Positions 43,401-50,239 of a stretch of 64,000 nt of DNA are shown here, piece by piece. The stretch spans positions 2,856,486 to 2,920,485 of the forward strand of contig JABBOT010000082.1 of assembly GCA_016165875.1 (NCBI GenBank), read 5' to 3'. Source of the stretch: Acanthopleura granulata (Eukaryota > Mollusca > Polyplacophora > Chitonida > Chitonidae). The position numbers and the translations under genes are program-made. The stretch's first letter is position 1. Each line of letters starts with the position of its first letter. The notes beneath the pieces were generated by a model. It saw only the letters and a list, made by a program, of their open reading frames with translations. It had not been told where the DNA came from and searched no databases.

Positions 43401-44057
43401 TGATATCATAGCAGCTCTGAGCCAATCCACAGCATTGCCTTTGGTCACACGACTACAGCAGGCAAGGTGAAAACAAACGACATTTAACCCTGGCGACATA
43501 GGCCTTGAATTTGATTTTGCCACATAAAATCAAAACTAAAGCTTTTAGGCAAGAAATTTTTCTGCAAAGGTAATAGGAATTTGTCTACCCTTCAAATATG
43601 ACAGTTCCAGAGGCCTGCAGTTCATTAAACTTTAGAAATCGGCAAAAAAAATCAGCATTTCGCTCATTTAGCCCAATAATATTTATCACCTTCACTCCTT
43701 GCAAAGTACCCGGATGCACAAAACTACGAACAGCCTAATGTAATGAACGTTGTCAGACGTTGTATGCTGCCGATACAGAGGACCATTCCCAAAACCATGG
43801 GTGTTTTCCTATCCGTATTTAAAGGCTGAATAGCCTTCAAAACCTGTATGTTCCTCAATCAGCAATGATCAGCCAAGGGAATCGCACAGTGCAAGGGTTT
43901 TAAAATGCTATTTTACCCAATGCTGTTGTTGTTGTTCGGTCACCCTCCATGAAACCTTTCAACATACCCTGTTTCCTTTAATTTTCTGCTTGCGAGGTAA
44001 AAGGCCTTCCCCTTCTGTTGACAGATTAACCATGAGATTCTCTGGTTCATCGCCCAT
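19269..44057 (-). CDS. DDX31: DDX31/Dbp7-type ATP-dependent DEAD-box RNA helicase, complete gene, 16 coding exons
   Basis: Exons (5' to 3', minus): 44057-43968, 42684-42464, 42077-42002, 41386-41272, 39153-39044, 37631-37590, 37251-37187, 35011-34892, 32273-32164, 30462-30221, 28579-28355, 26905-26846, 25298-25111, 22973-22892, 21958-21856, 19465-19269. All junctions are GT-AG and the phases agree. The sum is 2046 bases, so 681 residues plus stop. Motifs by residue: TSVQ (Q motif, 143-146), SQTGSGKT (motif I, 163-170), PTRE (201-204), TPGR (251-254), DEAD (276-279), SAT (311-313), RGLDLP (497-502), HRVGRTAR (520-527). The C-terminal region ([19 protein letters not shown]) is typical of the DDX31/Dbp7 subfamily, a nucleolar helicase needed for 60S ribosomal subunit assembly. 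It is shorter than human DDX31 at both ends. Introns contain SINEs, MITEs and exon-junction tandem arrays. Confidence 0.95.
19421..20560 (-). repeat. 91-base tandem array, 13 copies, seeded by the exon 16 acceptor and first 48 exon bases
   Basis: The start 'ggtg(c/t)gctg' occurs at 19421, 19512, 19603, 19694, 19785, 19876, 19967, 20058, 20149, 20240, 20331, 20415 and 20506. The period is exactly 91 apart from one 84. The six copies nearest the exon are almost identical; distal copies are diverged. Each unit on the minus strand has intron, TTTTTGCAG acceptor and the codons for [15 protein letters not shown], then intron again. Confidence 0.95.
20916..21168 (+). repeat. SINE family A, full length
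   Basis: Head 'agcccccatggctgacattg', B box 'gtgagttcaagtcc', end 'gtataagtgaaatattcctg', tail 'aaataaatacataaat'. Lies in DDX31 intron 15. Confidence 0.87.
21446..21612 (+). repeat. SINE family A, 5'-truncated
   Basis: Begins in 'tggcttcttctctggcc' and ends 'aaataaataaat'. In DDX31 intron 15. Confidence 0.85.
21856..21958 (-). CDS. DDX31: DDX31 exon 15
   Basis: 103 bases, [20 protein letters not shown] to FQLSQK, acceptor GTACAG, donor AAG|GTACAT. Its 5' edge is copied three more times, diverged, upstream. Confidence 0.9.
21880..22345 (-). repeat. Diverged tandem copies of the DDX31 exon 15 acceptor and first exon bases
   Basis: Beyond the real exon, three blocks (about 22060-22105, 22200-22250 and 22305-22350) repeat an acceptor-like pyrimidine/CAG region. 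Each is followed by codons close to [10 protein letters not shown] (variants [32 protein letters not shown]). Between them is GAGAAA/CATGTGAG-rich simple sequence that continues to about 22640. Confidence 0.8.
22892..22973 (-). CDS. DDX31: DDX31 exon 14
   Basis: 82 bases, [19 protein letters not shown] then VPHNFEHN, donor AAC|GTAAGT. Confidence 0.9.
23512..23858 (-). repeat. SINE family B, near full length
   Basis: 'gtgcttgtggtttagtgtcg' end, 'ggcgagtccatgccgccaa' body, and on the right the tRNA-like head complement 'gatttgaacctggatctccc'. In DDX31 intron 13. Confidence 0.8.
24192..24365 (-). repeat. SINE family A, 5'-truncated
   Basis: 'tttatttatttcattgttgt', 'acgacggcggccagcattat', 'ttgctgggggaccttccca'. 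In DDX31 intron 13. Confidence 0.85.
24480..25090. repeat. Two-copy 291-base tandem repeat; third copy at 30705-30850
   Basis: 'gttggaagtggtatga' at about 24569 and 24860, each followed by 'acatggaaaa.atggt.taccact', 'gtccaaagg' and 'aaaaatgtcac.catctatttgc'. The related block at 30705-30850 shows it is a dispersed element that has duplicated here. Confidence 0.78.
25111..25298 (-). CDS. DDX31: DDX31 exon 13 (motifs V and VI)
   Basis: 188 bases, [20 protein letters not shown] then [18 protein letters not shown]. Acceptor TTTGTCATCAG borders a 26-base tandem array. Confidence 0.94.
25300..25932 (-). repeat. 26-base tandem array, about 24 copies, abutting the exon 13 acceptor
   Basis: Unit 'caatccacagtgagtgacaa' + 'ggtaat', almost perfect. 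On the minus strand the unit GGATTGATTAC.TTGTCA is the sequence immediately before the exon 13 acceptor (…TTACTTTGTCATCAG). The array therefore amplifies the branch-site and tract region up to the exon edge. Confidence 0.95.
26138..26284 (-). repeat. SINE family A, diverged and truncated
   Basis: 'gttttactgaataatatttc', 'atggcggccaacattatggt', 'gcaggttgctggcaaacctt'. Immediately followed by another copy. Confidence 0.8.
26290..26478 (-). repeat. SINE family A, diverged, adjacent to previous copy
   Basis: A second tail 'cttatttatttattcatcac' begins 8 bases after the previous copy, then a diverged body. In DDX31 intron 12. Confidence 0.78.
26615..26728. repeat. 21-base C-rich minisatellite, about 5 copies
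   Basis: Unit 'cacacgccccttccccacat' plus one base. The His/Pro/Ala-rich reading frame across it (26235-26876, plus) is a by-product of the repeat and of SINE sequence. Confidence 0.85.
26846..26905 (-). CDS. DDX31: DDX31 micro-exon 12
   Basis: 60 bases, 20 codons, [20 protein letters not shown], phase 0 to 0, followed by donor GTGAGT. A 21-base C-rich tandem repeat lies about 120 bases past its donor. Confidence 0.92.
27178..27362 (-). repeat. SINE family A, internally deleted but with head
   Basis: The tail joins directly to 'atggtgagaggaaacccacg'. The tRNA head complement 'ttgaactcacagcgaccgca' is present at the right. Confidence 0.85.
27484..27510. repeat. C homopolymer tract
   Basis: Two C runs (10 and 7) separated by 'gtga'. 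Prone to slippage and sequencing error. Confidence 0.8.
28004..28224 (-). mobile_element. MITE-like element with inverted ends (copy 1)
   Basis: Ends 'tactgtaattcttcaacc' and 'ggttgaggaattacggta' are inverted repeats. The interior matches the reverse complement of 36676-36895 ('gtgttta..caagcat', 'tgttgactgataaaatta'). In DDX31 intron 11. Confidence 0.75.
28355..28579 (-). CDS. DDX31: DDX31 exon 11 (motif IV region)
   Basis: 225 bases, phase 0 to 0. [17 protein letters not shown] is motif IV; a Ser-rich insert follows, then [11 protein letters not shown]. The alternate symmetric phase means skipping would keep frame but remove motif IV. Confidence 0.93.
29330..30320 (-). repeat. 107-base tandem array, about 10 copies, seeded by exon 10 3' end and its donor
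   Basis: 'cagtttatct' occurs at 29334, 29441, 29548, 29655, 29762, 29869, 29976, 30083, 30190 and 30296 (period 107; one 106). Every unit read on the minus strand carries codons for LKQLYVIVP...[13 protein letters not shown] plus AAG|GTGAGA. The right-most copy is the true exon 10 end. Confidence 0.95.
30221..30462 (-). CDS. DDX31: DDX31 exon 10
   Basis: 242 bases. Encodes [17 protein letters not shown], an acidic insert ([12 protein letters not shown]), and [20 protein letters not shown] plus IIWKCK before donor AAG|GTGAGA. The last 75 or so bases are the seed of the 107-base array on its intron side. Confidence 0.93.
30705..30850 (+). repeat. Third copy of the 291-base dispersed repeat (partial)
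   Basis: 'tggtgaaagtggcatga', 'gtccagtaatata', 'ttttcaaaactgtcatgcac' correspond to the 24.5-25.1 kb units. Confidence 0.6.
30969..31222 (+). repeat. SINE family A, full length
   Basis: Head 'ggcttccgtggctcagttat', B box 'gtgagttcaagtcc', end and (AAAT)n tail. In DDX31 intron 9. Confidence 0.9.
31760..31970 (-). repeat. SINE family A, internally deleted
   Basis: Long tail 'tatttatttatttatttatt', body, and at the right 'aaccaactgagtcacagagg', the head complement. Confidence 0.87.
32164..32273 (-). CDS. DDX31: DDX31 exon 9 (SAT motif)
   Basis: 110 bases, [17 protein letters not shown] ... MLSATLTQ. Donor CAAG|GTATAT. Confidence 0.93.
32325..32470 (-). repeat. Degenerate SINE family A remnant
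   Basis: 'gtgggagaggaagttaccca' and 'cttgaactctcagcaaccgc' correspond to the 5' half of the SINE. Strongly diverged. Confidence 0.55.
32495..34970 (-). repeat. 97-base tandem array, about 26 copies, seeded by the DEAD-box exon 8 end and donor
   Basis: 'gacaacaccttacctatctg' recurs at 97-base steps (for example 32776, 32873, 33067, 33352, 33546, 33740, 33934 and 34128, with copies between). A few units have 6-15 base deletions (33164-33255, 34316-34490). Each unit on the minus strand reads [20 protein letters not shown] followed by GATAG|GTAAGG. Variants 'cacgagac' and 'cacctgac' alternate over part of the array. The right-most copy is the true exon end at 34892. Confidence 0.96.
34892..35011 (-). 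CDS. DDX31: DDX31 exon 8 (TPGR and DEAD box)
   Basis: 120 bases. The 5' part, [19 protein letters not shown], is single copy. The 3' part, [19 protein letters not shown] plus donor GATAG|GTAAGG, is the seed of the adjoining 97-base array. Confidence 0.94.
35020..36350. other. DDX31 intron 7, no other gene
   Basis: AT-rich. Open frames such as 35423-35632 and 36193-36555 are chance or SINE-derived. Confidence 0.5.
36355..36475 (+). repeat. SINE family A, central fragment
   Basis: 'gtctgccagcaacctgcaga', 'gggctctgcccggtttcttc', 'aagtgaaatattcttcagta'; no tail. Confidence 0.8.
36676..36895 (+). mobile_element. MITE-like element (copy 2, opposite orientation to copy 1)
   Basis: Starts 'taccataattcctcaacctt' and ends 'taagttaaggaattacag'. 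The interior is the reverse complement of the 28.0 kb copy. In DDX31 intron 7. Confidence 0.75.
37187..37251 (-). CDS. DDX31: DDX31 exon 7 (GG motif)
   Basis: 65 bases, [21 protein letters not shown]. Acceptor CTGTTTCAG, donor CTAG|GTACAT. Confidence 0.92.
37348..37425 (+). tRNA. tRNA-like sequence (pseudo-tRNA or SINE head)
   Basis: 'tagctcagttggtagagt' fits an A box and D arm, and 'gagttcaaatcct' fits a B box and T arm at correct spacing. The acceptor stem pairs poorly and the anticodon stem is irregular, so I read it as a degenerate tRNA or the head of a third SINE family. Confidence 0.35.
37590..37631 (-). CDS. DDX31: DDX31 micro-exon 6
   Basis: Only 42 bases ([14 protein letters not shown]), acceptor CTTCCAG, donor CAG|GTATGT. 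A 23-base tandem array starts about 155 bases upstream of its acceptor. Confidence 0.9.
37785..38345 (-). repeat. 23-base tandem array, about 24 copies, in intron 5 upstream of exon 6
   Basis: Unit 'acaagagataaccctgttgt' + 'ttg', with 'agaagaaaccctgtcg' variants. On the minus strand it gives repeated CAAACAACAG|GG, an acceptor-like string. The long minus frame over it ([18 protein letters not shown] period) is a repeat artefact. Confidence 0.93.
39044..39153 (-). CDS. DDX31: DDX31 exon 5 (motif Ia)
   Basis: 110 bases, [14 protein letters not shown] ... [10 protein letters not shown], ending phase 0 before GTAAGT. Confidence 0.93.
39211..39308. repeat. Nested palindrome (short inverted-repeat element)
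   Basis: 14-base perfect arms 'ggtttttctagcca' (39211-39224) and 'tggctagaaaaacc' (39295-39308) enclose a second palindrome 'tctcgtagtggtaaccacaa' + 'cgaga' at 39228-39252. In DDX31 intron 4. Confidence 0.8.
39905..40020 (-). repeat. Degenerate SINE family A remnant
   Basis: 'accgggcagagcttgg', 'ggaaacccc' and 'accagtgtgagctgg' recall the SINE body. Heavily diverged. Confidence 0.45.
40188..40350 (+). repeat. SINE family A, 5'-truncated
   Basis: 'ggccgtacgtgggaaggtct', body, 'aaataaataaataaat' tail. Confidence 0.87.
40425..40830 (+). repeat. About 400-base dispersed repeat, copy in DDX31 intron 4
   Basis: Aligns end to end with 53285-53725 ('gccactctggtca', 'aacactatttaacc.atataactgaag', 'tcttcggc', 'gagtaaggcatt', 'gaaac.tacaa'). 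TGACGT sites of the other copy appear here as TGACAT or TGATGT. Confidence 0.8.
41272..41386 (-). CDS. DDX31: DDX31 exon 4 (Q motif and most of Walker A)
   Basis: 115 bases. Holds [20 protein letters not shown] and SQTGS; the Walker A motif is split, with G completed and KT supplied by exon 5. Confidence 0.93.
41815..41965 (-). repeat. Degenerate SINE family A remnant
   Basis: 'accatactcaagattatttc' and 'ctaaccaccccagccatgga' match the SINE ends. In DDX31 intron 3. Confidence 0.55.
42002..42077 (-). CDS. DDX31: DDX31 exon 3
   Basis: 76 bases. Encodes [20 protein letters not shown] and HPFM, the region just before the Q motif. Confidence 0.9.
42464..42684 (-). CDS. DDX31: DDX31 exon 2
   Basis: 221 bases, acceptor CTGTGCCAG, donor CCACA|GTATGT. 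Encodes a basic linker ([13 protein letters not shown]) and [14 protein letters not shown], matching the 'SSLF..NP.IP' block before the helicase core. Confidence 0.9.
42890..43158 (-). repeat. SINE family A, full length
   Basis: Tail, body and head complement ('cttgaactctcagcaacagc', 'ccaactgagccacggaggac') all present. In DDX31 intron 1. Confidence 0.9.
43968..44057 (-). CDS. DDX31: DDX31 exon 1
   Basis: Thirty codons starting [13 protein letters not shown]. The ATG context is good (A at -3, G at +4). Ends phase 0 at AACAGG|GTATGT. Upstream reading shows no better Met, so this is taken as the start codon. Confidence 0.85.
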
Positions 44058-44699
44058 GATTAACTTGTGTCTTTTGCATCCAACACACGGAAAGAAAACG
44101 TGTGAACACCGTTTGTTTTCGTTTGACACACACGTGGTGTTAACACTACTTATTAACTCCAAACACAGGAGAGCTCCCCGTGTCAGGCTCTCACAAGACG
44201 CCACCAGGATACGGTGGCGTGTCCATCTGGTATTAAAACATGTATGCCCTACATGCCTTGCTCGGCCTTTGGTAGCATTAGTGTAAACCCCTGCTGAATA
44301 CAGTAAATAAACAGACCCAACAGGCCAATCCCCCCCCCAAAATAAATAAATAAATAAATAAATAAATAAAAAACAGGATATTTTTTGCATATATCAATGG
44401 TCTTCAAAAACACCACGTGTCACTTCCACTTTAAACAGGGTTGCCTTTTCTAGTCTTGTAAAGCCTTCTGTGAGATTTTATATACGCCTAATTAAGATTC
44501 AGTCATTGTGCTGAGGCGAGGCAGTCAGAAACACTGAAATATTTCTTTACCGGTATCTATTTTTGTGTTGTTTAATGATATGTGGTACTTGATTCGTATA
44601 TACATGTACTTTGGAAAAGAACTTGCGTATAGATAGCGGCGATAATATCTTTATGAGTAGGAAAACACTGGGTTTCCGAAATGAATCACCGCCCGCAGT

Positions 44700-45015
44700 C
44701 ATATGACGAAGAGGGATCATTAGAATGTATAAATACCGTGCGGAGGGTGAACCGATGCCGCCAAACTGCTGCTGACACTGGAGCATCATGCGGAGGACAC
44801 CAGACGTGACACCCTGCCCAGTCACATTATACAGACACCGGGCTGACCAGTCTTGTTTCCTTGCTCTATAACCTCTGAGCGCTAAGCGCCAAACGAGGCA
44901 GCAGCCAAGTACCACCTTTAAATCCTTCGGTGTGATCCGACCTGATATTGATCCTGGATCTCCCGATTCCGATGCGAACTCTCTAATAAACCACCATGCC
45001 ATCAAGGCGGACTAC
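44700..45015 (-). repeat. SINE family B, near full length
   Basis: 'ctggagcatcatgcggagga', 'gaggcagcagccaagtacca', and right-end head complement 'tgatcctggatctcccgatt'. Confidence 0.78.
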
Positions 45016-45211
45016 GAGCGATTGAGCGAGGAATAAATTTAAACACGCAACCGGCTCGCGACAGGACAAGAGAGTGGCAGGTGCCGCGCAGCGAGTTTAA
45101 TAATTATGCTTTAACCGTCTAAGACAGTGTGGACACTGGCTGAACAAATACCGGTACCCAAAATATATAATACACATACAAATATCATCGTAGGTCTGTA
45201 AGTATTTTAAC

Positions 45212-45548
45212 CGGGGCCCTGGTGGTTAGCGCGTTCGCCTCTAAATTGAGAGATCTGAGGCAATCCCGAGTCTGTCATACCAAAGTTGTTTAAAAATGAC
45301 ACTTGTTGCTGCCTCGCTTAGGCCTAAGAGGCCAGAGCACGATTAGTCGGCCCAGTGTAATGTGACTGGGTGCATGGAGTGTCATGTCTGGTGTCTTCGG
45401 CATGATGTTCCAGTGGCGGCAGCACTTGGGCGGCATGGACTCTCCCAGCCACAAGCAGACACAGTATGTATTCATTCTAAGGACGACTCCTCGTCATAAT
45501 ACTGAGAAATTATTGAGTGCGACGTAAAACTCAAGCACGCATACATAA
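45212..45548 (+). repeat. SINE family B, full length, facing the previous copy
   Basis: Head 'ggggccctggtggttagcgc', 'ttgttgctgcctcgct', 'catgatgttccagtggcggc', end 'gagtgcgacgtaaaactca'. With 44700-45015 it forms a tail-out inverted pair. Confidence 0.8.
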
Positions 45549-45861
45549 ACTGTACATACACTGTATGTGTCTGTAATCGCTGGATTTCAACACGGAAGTT
45601 AAAATCTATATATATAACCGAGCGTTGTTGTCGAGCCCAAGTAACGTGGCCTAGCAAGACTCACAGACTAAACGTGAAAAAAAAAAACAAAAACAAAAAC
45701 AAAAACAAAATAAAAAAAAAACAGGTTTCACTTGTAAGCACTGCATAGGAATAGGCTAACTCAAACGCTAAGTCCTTCTCCCGTGAATATTTTATAAAGC
45801 AGGAAGTATGCGTTCAAGTCACACAGATGTGTATGGTGGCGTGCTTTTATAACGTGTAAAG

Positions 45862-45949
45862 ATGACAGCCCCGTGCCTCTCAAACCTCTGGGGTGAAGTA
45901 CTGGCTTTAGTGTGCCTAGGGATTCTCCTAACACACACACTCGTCCAAG
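45862..45949 (+). CDS. Signal-peptide exon of a secreted protein (rest of gene uncertain)
   Basis: ATG at 45862 opens 29 codons, MTAPCLSNLWGEVLALVCLG then ILLTHTLVQ, ending phase 1 at CAAG|GTTAGT. It has the composition of a signal peptide: a short polar N-end, a hydrophobic core (VLALVCLGILL) and a polar end with a possible cleavage site near the junction. I infer that it splices to the phase-1 Thr-rich exons at 60.2-63.2 kb, where G + CT gives Ala. That would need an intron of about 14 kb or further exons that I did not find. The link is an inference; the exon itself is not supported by homology. Confidence 0.5.
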
Positions 45950-46191
45950 GTTAGTCTGAATTTATCGATAATAATTGCTTTCATCCCTCGACACTTTTTG
46001 TCCTATTATATAGGCAGGAAGTTTCAAGAGAAACATCAAATGTGTCGACTTGAGTTTCGTTTCGCCGTCGGTAAAGAATGGGAGTTGTCGCTAAGATCCG
46101 TCACTTGAAATCCCGCTTCTCGAAATCCCCACTGTGGTGCTGCTATTCACAGTACCTGAAACTTGAAAACTTTGAAAAGCTTAAATTTCAT

Positions 46192-46323
46192 GGGCCCGTT
46201 TTACAAACTCGGTGTAAGTTAAGACAAACGTAACTGTCATGACAACACGTTCTGTAGTGACACGTCGCCGTGGTAGTCAAGTTTGGCACATTGTTATACA
46301 CCCTCTTTGTAAAACGTGCCCCA
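46192..46323. mobile_element. Short MITE with GGGCC(C/A)GTTTTACAAA ends
   Basis: Left end 'gggcccgttttacaaactc' and right end 'tctttgtaaaacgtgcccc' are inverted repeats around about 95 bases. Confidence 0.7.
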
Positions 46324-46597
46324 CTACTTTATCCTCTTTGCGTTTTAGACAACTCAGTTTGTCTAAGAAGGAAAAGAAATGAAGTGTAAGGGTCAACACA
46401 TCACCGAAAAAATTCTGCGTTACAAAAAATATAAATATATTATATTATATATTATAAATAACATAAAAAATTGCATATGCGCAACATCTGTGATATCGCC
46501 GCAGAAGCACTTCCTTTTTGTCATCAGCCCCGTTCTATAGTCTCAAAACCTATAGCTCAAAAATCAGACCTACCGACAGACAGACCGACAGAATTTA

Positions 46598-46800
46598 TTC
46601 ATTTACTGATATTTTATACGCTATAGCTCTGATGTGCAACAATAATTGATTTATACGACGGTGTCCAGCATATTTGTATATGGTGGGAGGAAAATGGGGT
46701 GAAACTGAGACTTGGGAAACCCACGACTATCCGCAGGTTGCGGGCAGACCTTCCCGCATACATTATGCACATGACTGTGGAGGAAACAACTGGATCTGAA
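46598..46800 (-). repeat. SINE family A, diverged
   Basis: 'tactgatattttatacgcta', 'atacgacggtgtccagcata', 'tccgcaggttgcgggcagac'. Confidence 0.75.
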
Positions 46801-47021
46801 CTCACAGCGATGAAACTCGTGAGAGGCTAATGAGTCTCGTGTATAGAGCTTCTTATAGTTGCAACAGTTTCTAAGCATTTTCTAAAGTGCTACTATCACA
46901 AATTTCTAACACATTAAAAAAAAAAACTAACAGTTTTAAGGGGGCCGCCTCAAAGACAGTCTTATAGGGTATTGTCTGTGTTTCAGGGTGCCAGTGGCAT
47001 TTATTGATATTGTATATTGTA

Positions 47022-47288
47022 GATTTATTTATTTATTTGACTGGTGTTTTATGCCGTACCCAACAATATTTCACATTTACGACGGAGGCCAGCTTTATGG
47101 TGGGAGGAAGCCTGGCAGAGCCCGGGGGAAACACATGACCATCCGCAGTTTGCTGGCAGACCTTCGCCCGTTCGGCCGCAGAGGAAGCCAACATGAACAG
47201 GACTTGAGCTCACAACGACCGCATGGGCGAGAGGCTCCTGGGCCATTACGCAGCGCCATTGCGCTAACAAACTGAGCCAAGGAGGCCC
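47022..47288 (-). repeat. SINE family A, full length
   Basis: Tail 'tttatttatttatttgactg' to head complement 'aactgagccaaggaggccc'. Confidence 0.9.
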
Positions 47289-47667
47289 TGTGTATATTCT
47301 AGACTTCATATACATATTATACTGTTACGTGATACACACGTTCAAATGCATATCTAGCTGTCGAGTGTGTAAACGCTTTATAAGGTAAGACTTCTCAGGA
47401 ATGACATGTAACTCATATACTCACGACTGCGGACTACAAGCAGCGTGAGTTCTTACTGGTACTCTGCAAGGTGAAACATGTTTTGAACTACCATGTTTTG
47501 CGCCTGCACAGTAGGTCTTCTTTTCATGAAATCAGTCTCTTTCACAATTGTGTATACAGCAGTCACGCCTTGGTTATTCCCGAAAATGCGAAGGTACGTG
47601 TAAGCTACAGGCCTGGCGGCGAATTAAGATAAGCATATTGGGCCTACGGCTCTAAATACCAATCGTG

Positions 47668-47834
47668 CATGGGAAGGCCCGCGAGCAACCTGCGGATGGT
47701 CGTGGGCTTCCCCGGTGTCCTGTCCGGTTTGCCCTCACCATAATGCTACAATAATTAAGTCAAAAATTCTTGAGCAGTGCGTAAAACACCAATCAAACAA
47801 ATAAATAAAAAATAAATAAATAAATAAATAAATA
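47668..47834 (+). repeat. SINE family A, 5'-truncated
   Basis: 'gggaaggcccgcgagcaacc' to a long (AAAT)n tail. Confidence 0.86.
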
Positions 47835-48169
47835 CCAAACAAGTAATAGGAACTTTAATGATTGATTTATTGATTGATTAATGTTTAATCACTAATTGGT
47901 ATTTAACGCCATGCTTAAGAGAAAAAGTCTCGTGTAGGGATTATTGTACGGTAATTGAAAAAGGGATGAATTAAATAAGTATACGAACGACAATGTACCC
48001 AAATCGCAAACATAAAGTGGTAAACGTTTTAATTCTTGCTGATGTTTTTGTCGTAATATTGGACCAATAAAGTAGTGTCATTTTTTTTTTCTCACGCACT
48101 GATGCTTTTATGATTTCCTAATGTATAGGTAAGGAAGTATACATTCTTTTCTGACCGATTCTGTTGTCA

Positions 48170-48345
48170 CTTTATTTATTTATTTATTTACTTTATTACT
48201 GCCTTTCGCTGTGCTCACGAATATTTGACTTACACGACAGCGGCCAGCATTATGATGGGAGGTAATCCGGCAGAGCCCGGGTGGAACCATGAGACCATCC
48301 GCAGGTTGCTGGCAGAACTTCCCTCCATGAAAGCTGTGGTGTGAG
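48170..48345 (-). repeat. SINE family A, 5'-truncated
   Basis: 'tttatttatttatttacttt', 'cgacagcggccagcattatg', 'ccgcaggttgctggcagaac'. Confidence 0.84.
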
Positions 48346-48584
48346 AAGTGGGGAAGCTTGGTCAAAAATCATGATCGCTGTCGCTGAAACCGTCAATGTG
48401 GGAAATGTGGAACTCTCACGAGAAATTACCTTCACTAAAACCTGGAGAAGAAAATAAGTGTGGAAAAGCATGACTATCCATAATAAAAGATTGCTCTTTG
48501 GAAAGACCTACAGTCAAGTTTCTTAATTGTAAGGCTATATGGTCAGCATCAAACAAATGTTAAAGGTTTGCTGTTTTCCTTACT

Positions 48585-48910
48585 CTAACCTCTCTGTGCT
48601 GAGTCAAAAGCGAGGCAGCAGCAAGTACCATTTCTAGCCTTTGATATGACCCGACCAGGAGCCTGTTTCACAAAGCAATATTGGGCTTCAGCCTAAAAGT
48701 TTTATCCAAAATAAACTGTGAAATACATGCATCACATTGCTAAAATTTTGATTGCTGATTCTGTTCTGTAATAGGGCAATTTCAGGGAAGATTGGGCATC
48801 CAGCAACAAATATTTTGTTTTCTACAAAAGATTAGAGTTTTGGGCTTTAGCTCAAAATCGCTTTGTGAAACAGGCCCCGGGGCTTGAACCTGCATCTCTT
48901 TATATGGAAA
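48585..48910 (-). repeat. SINE family B copy interrupted by a MITE
   Basis: The left part ('gcgaggcagcagcaagtacc', 'gatatgacccgacc') and right part ('ggggcttgaacctgcatctc') are consecutive in intact copies. The MITE at 48658-48878 sits exactly between them. Confidence 0.7.
48658..48878. mobile_element. MITE with about 50-base inverted ends
   Basis: Left end 'gcctgtttcacaaagcaata' + 'ttgggcttcagcc' and right end 'ctcaaaatcgctttgtgaaa' + 'caggcc' are inverted repeats. Length about 220. Confidence 0.82.
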
Positions 48911-49455
48911 TCGTAAGATACGGATATACAAAGTAACACCAAATGCAAGTTTTGTCAAATCTCTCGTTAAATTGAGGCACATACCACACAAAAGAAGTTG
49001 TCATCATTTTATCAACCATTGCAAAGCATTTCCCAAAATCTCTTCTTGTACAAAATGTAATTAATGCATTTTATGAAAGTTTTTCTACTTTCAGAGCAGC
49101 TTTTCATATGTATTAGTGCAACAGAAATAATGCATACTTTATTATACAAGACAGGTGTATTTTCTTTTTCCTTTTCAGGACCGGAAAAATTGTTTTCTAG
49201 CGAACTCACATGCAATTTTTGGCCTTTCCACCCCTTTACCTTCTGTTTTATGGTAACTTTAACTGTTGTTCTGTGCATATGTGCGCCAGCAGGCATTTGT
49301 ATGCTATTACAGAATTTTAATGAGCATATTATTACACAAATATCCAGAAACATTTGCTGCTTTGTGGACAAAATTAATTAAGTGTTGAAAGAAATGTAGT
49401 GCCCAGCTTCACATGATTTTAAATGTTGAGTGTTAGAAAAATATGCGATTTTCGG

Positions 49456-49592
49456 TTCATTTATTTATTTATTTCATTGGTGTTTTACGCAGTACTCAGG
49501 AATATGTACCCTTATACGACGACGGCCAGCATTATGGTGGGAGGAAACCGGATAGAGCTCGGGGAAACCCACGACCATCCGCAGGTTGCTGG
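49456..49592 (-). repeat. SINE family A, 5'-truncated
   Basis: 'tttatttatttatttcattg' to 'ccatccgcaggttgctgg'. Confidence 0.87.
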
Positions 49593-50239
49593 ATTTTCAG
49601 TTTAGTATACCCACCCAAATTTGGGAATGTTGATAGAGGAGTATCAGAAATTTAATAAGTATTTTCAGCTTCATTGAGCCTAAATCTCTACCAGGGGCAT
49701 AAAAATCAAGCACCTACCAGTGTACCTGAATCAATCAAAACATCCAAAATAAAAATGGAATTATTTACTGGCGCGAAGCACACAATACAGTTAATTTGGG
49801 CTCACAGCACCGCCCCGAAATCTGCAAGCCCTAAACCCTCCAGGCCTGATAGTCCCTGTCCCCTGAGAAAACTCCAGTCAAATTTCTGATAGGGCTAGAC
49901 CGATGAAATTTTTCGCAAATTTGACTAACAGCTGACAGGGGTCAAGCTCACCCAGTGACAGGGTCAGTGAACCCTGATTTATCACTACTTTTGCCCAGTG
50001 TGCATCCACCTCCATTTCCTGAAAAACACACAAATGTATACCTGGAATGAAACTGTGAAGCCTGTCCCACAAAATGATACCACGCAACGAGCAGAAAAAA
50101 TGAAAAAGAGTAGCCCAGGGGAGCAAAAGAAAATATGTCTATAAATGGAAAGGAACTAGCTTCGTTCTTCCTGACCCGGAAGCATAAATTGTGGGGTATA
50201 GCCAGGTAATGAATATTAAGTTATTCAACATGGCGAAAG

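Larger units (their letters stand above)
44100..45861. promoter_or_regulatory. Intergenic region between divergent DDX31 and signal-peptide gene
   Basis: About 1.8 kb, likely to hold both promoters. It also holds an (AAAT)n run (44337-44371), two SINE B copies in opposite orientations and an A-rich tract (45678-45722). No convincing TATA box for DDX31. 'cttttataa' at 45844-45852 is too close to the ATG to be a standard TATA box. Confidence 0.4.

Noticed and set aside
49878..50126. Possible minus exon (EMEVDAHWAKVVINQGSLTL)
   Set aside because: TTTTTCAG and GTGAGC could act as splice sites, but the peptide matches no family I recognise and no partner exons are seen.
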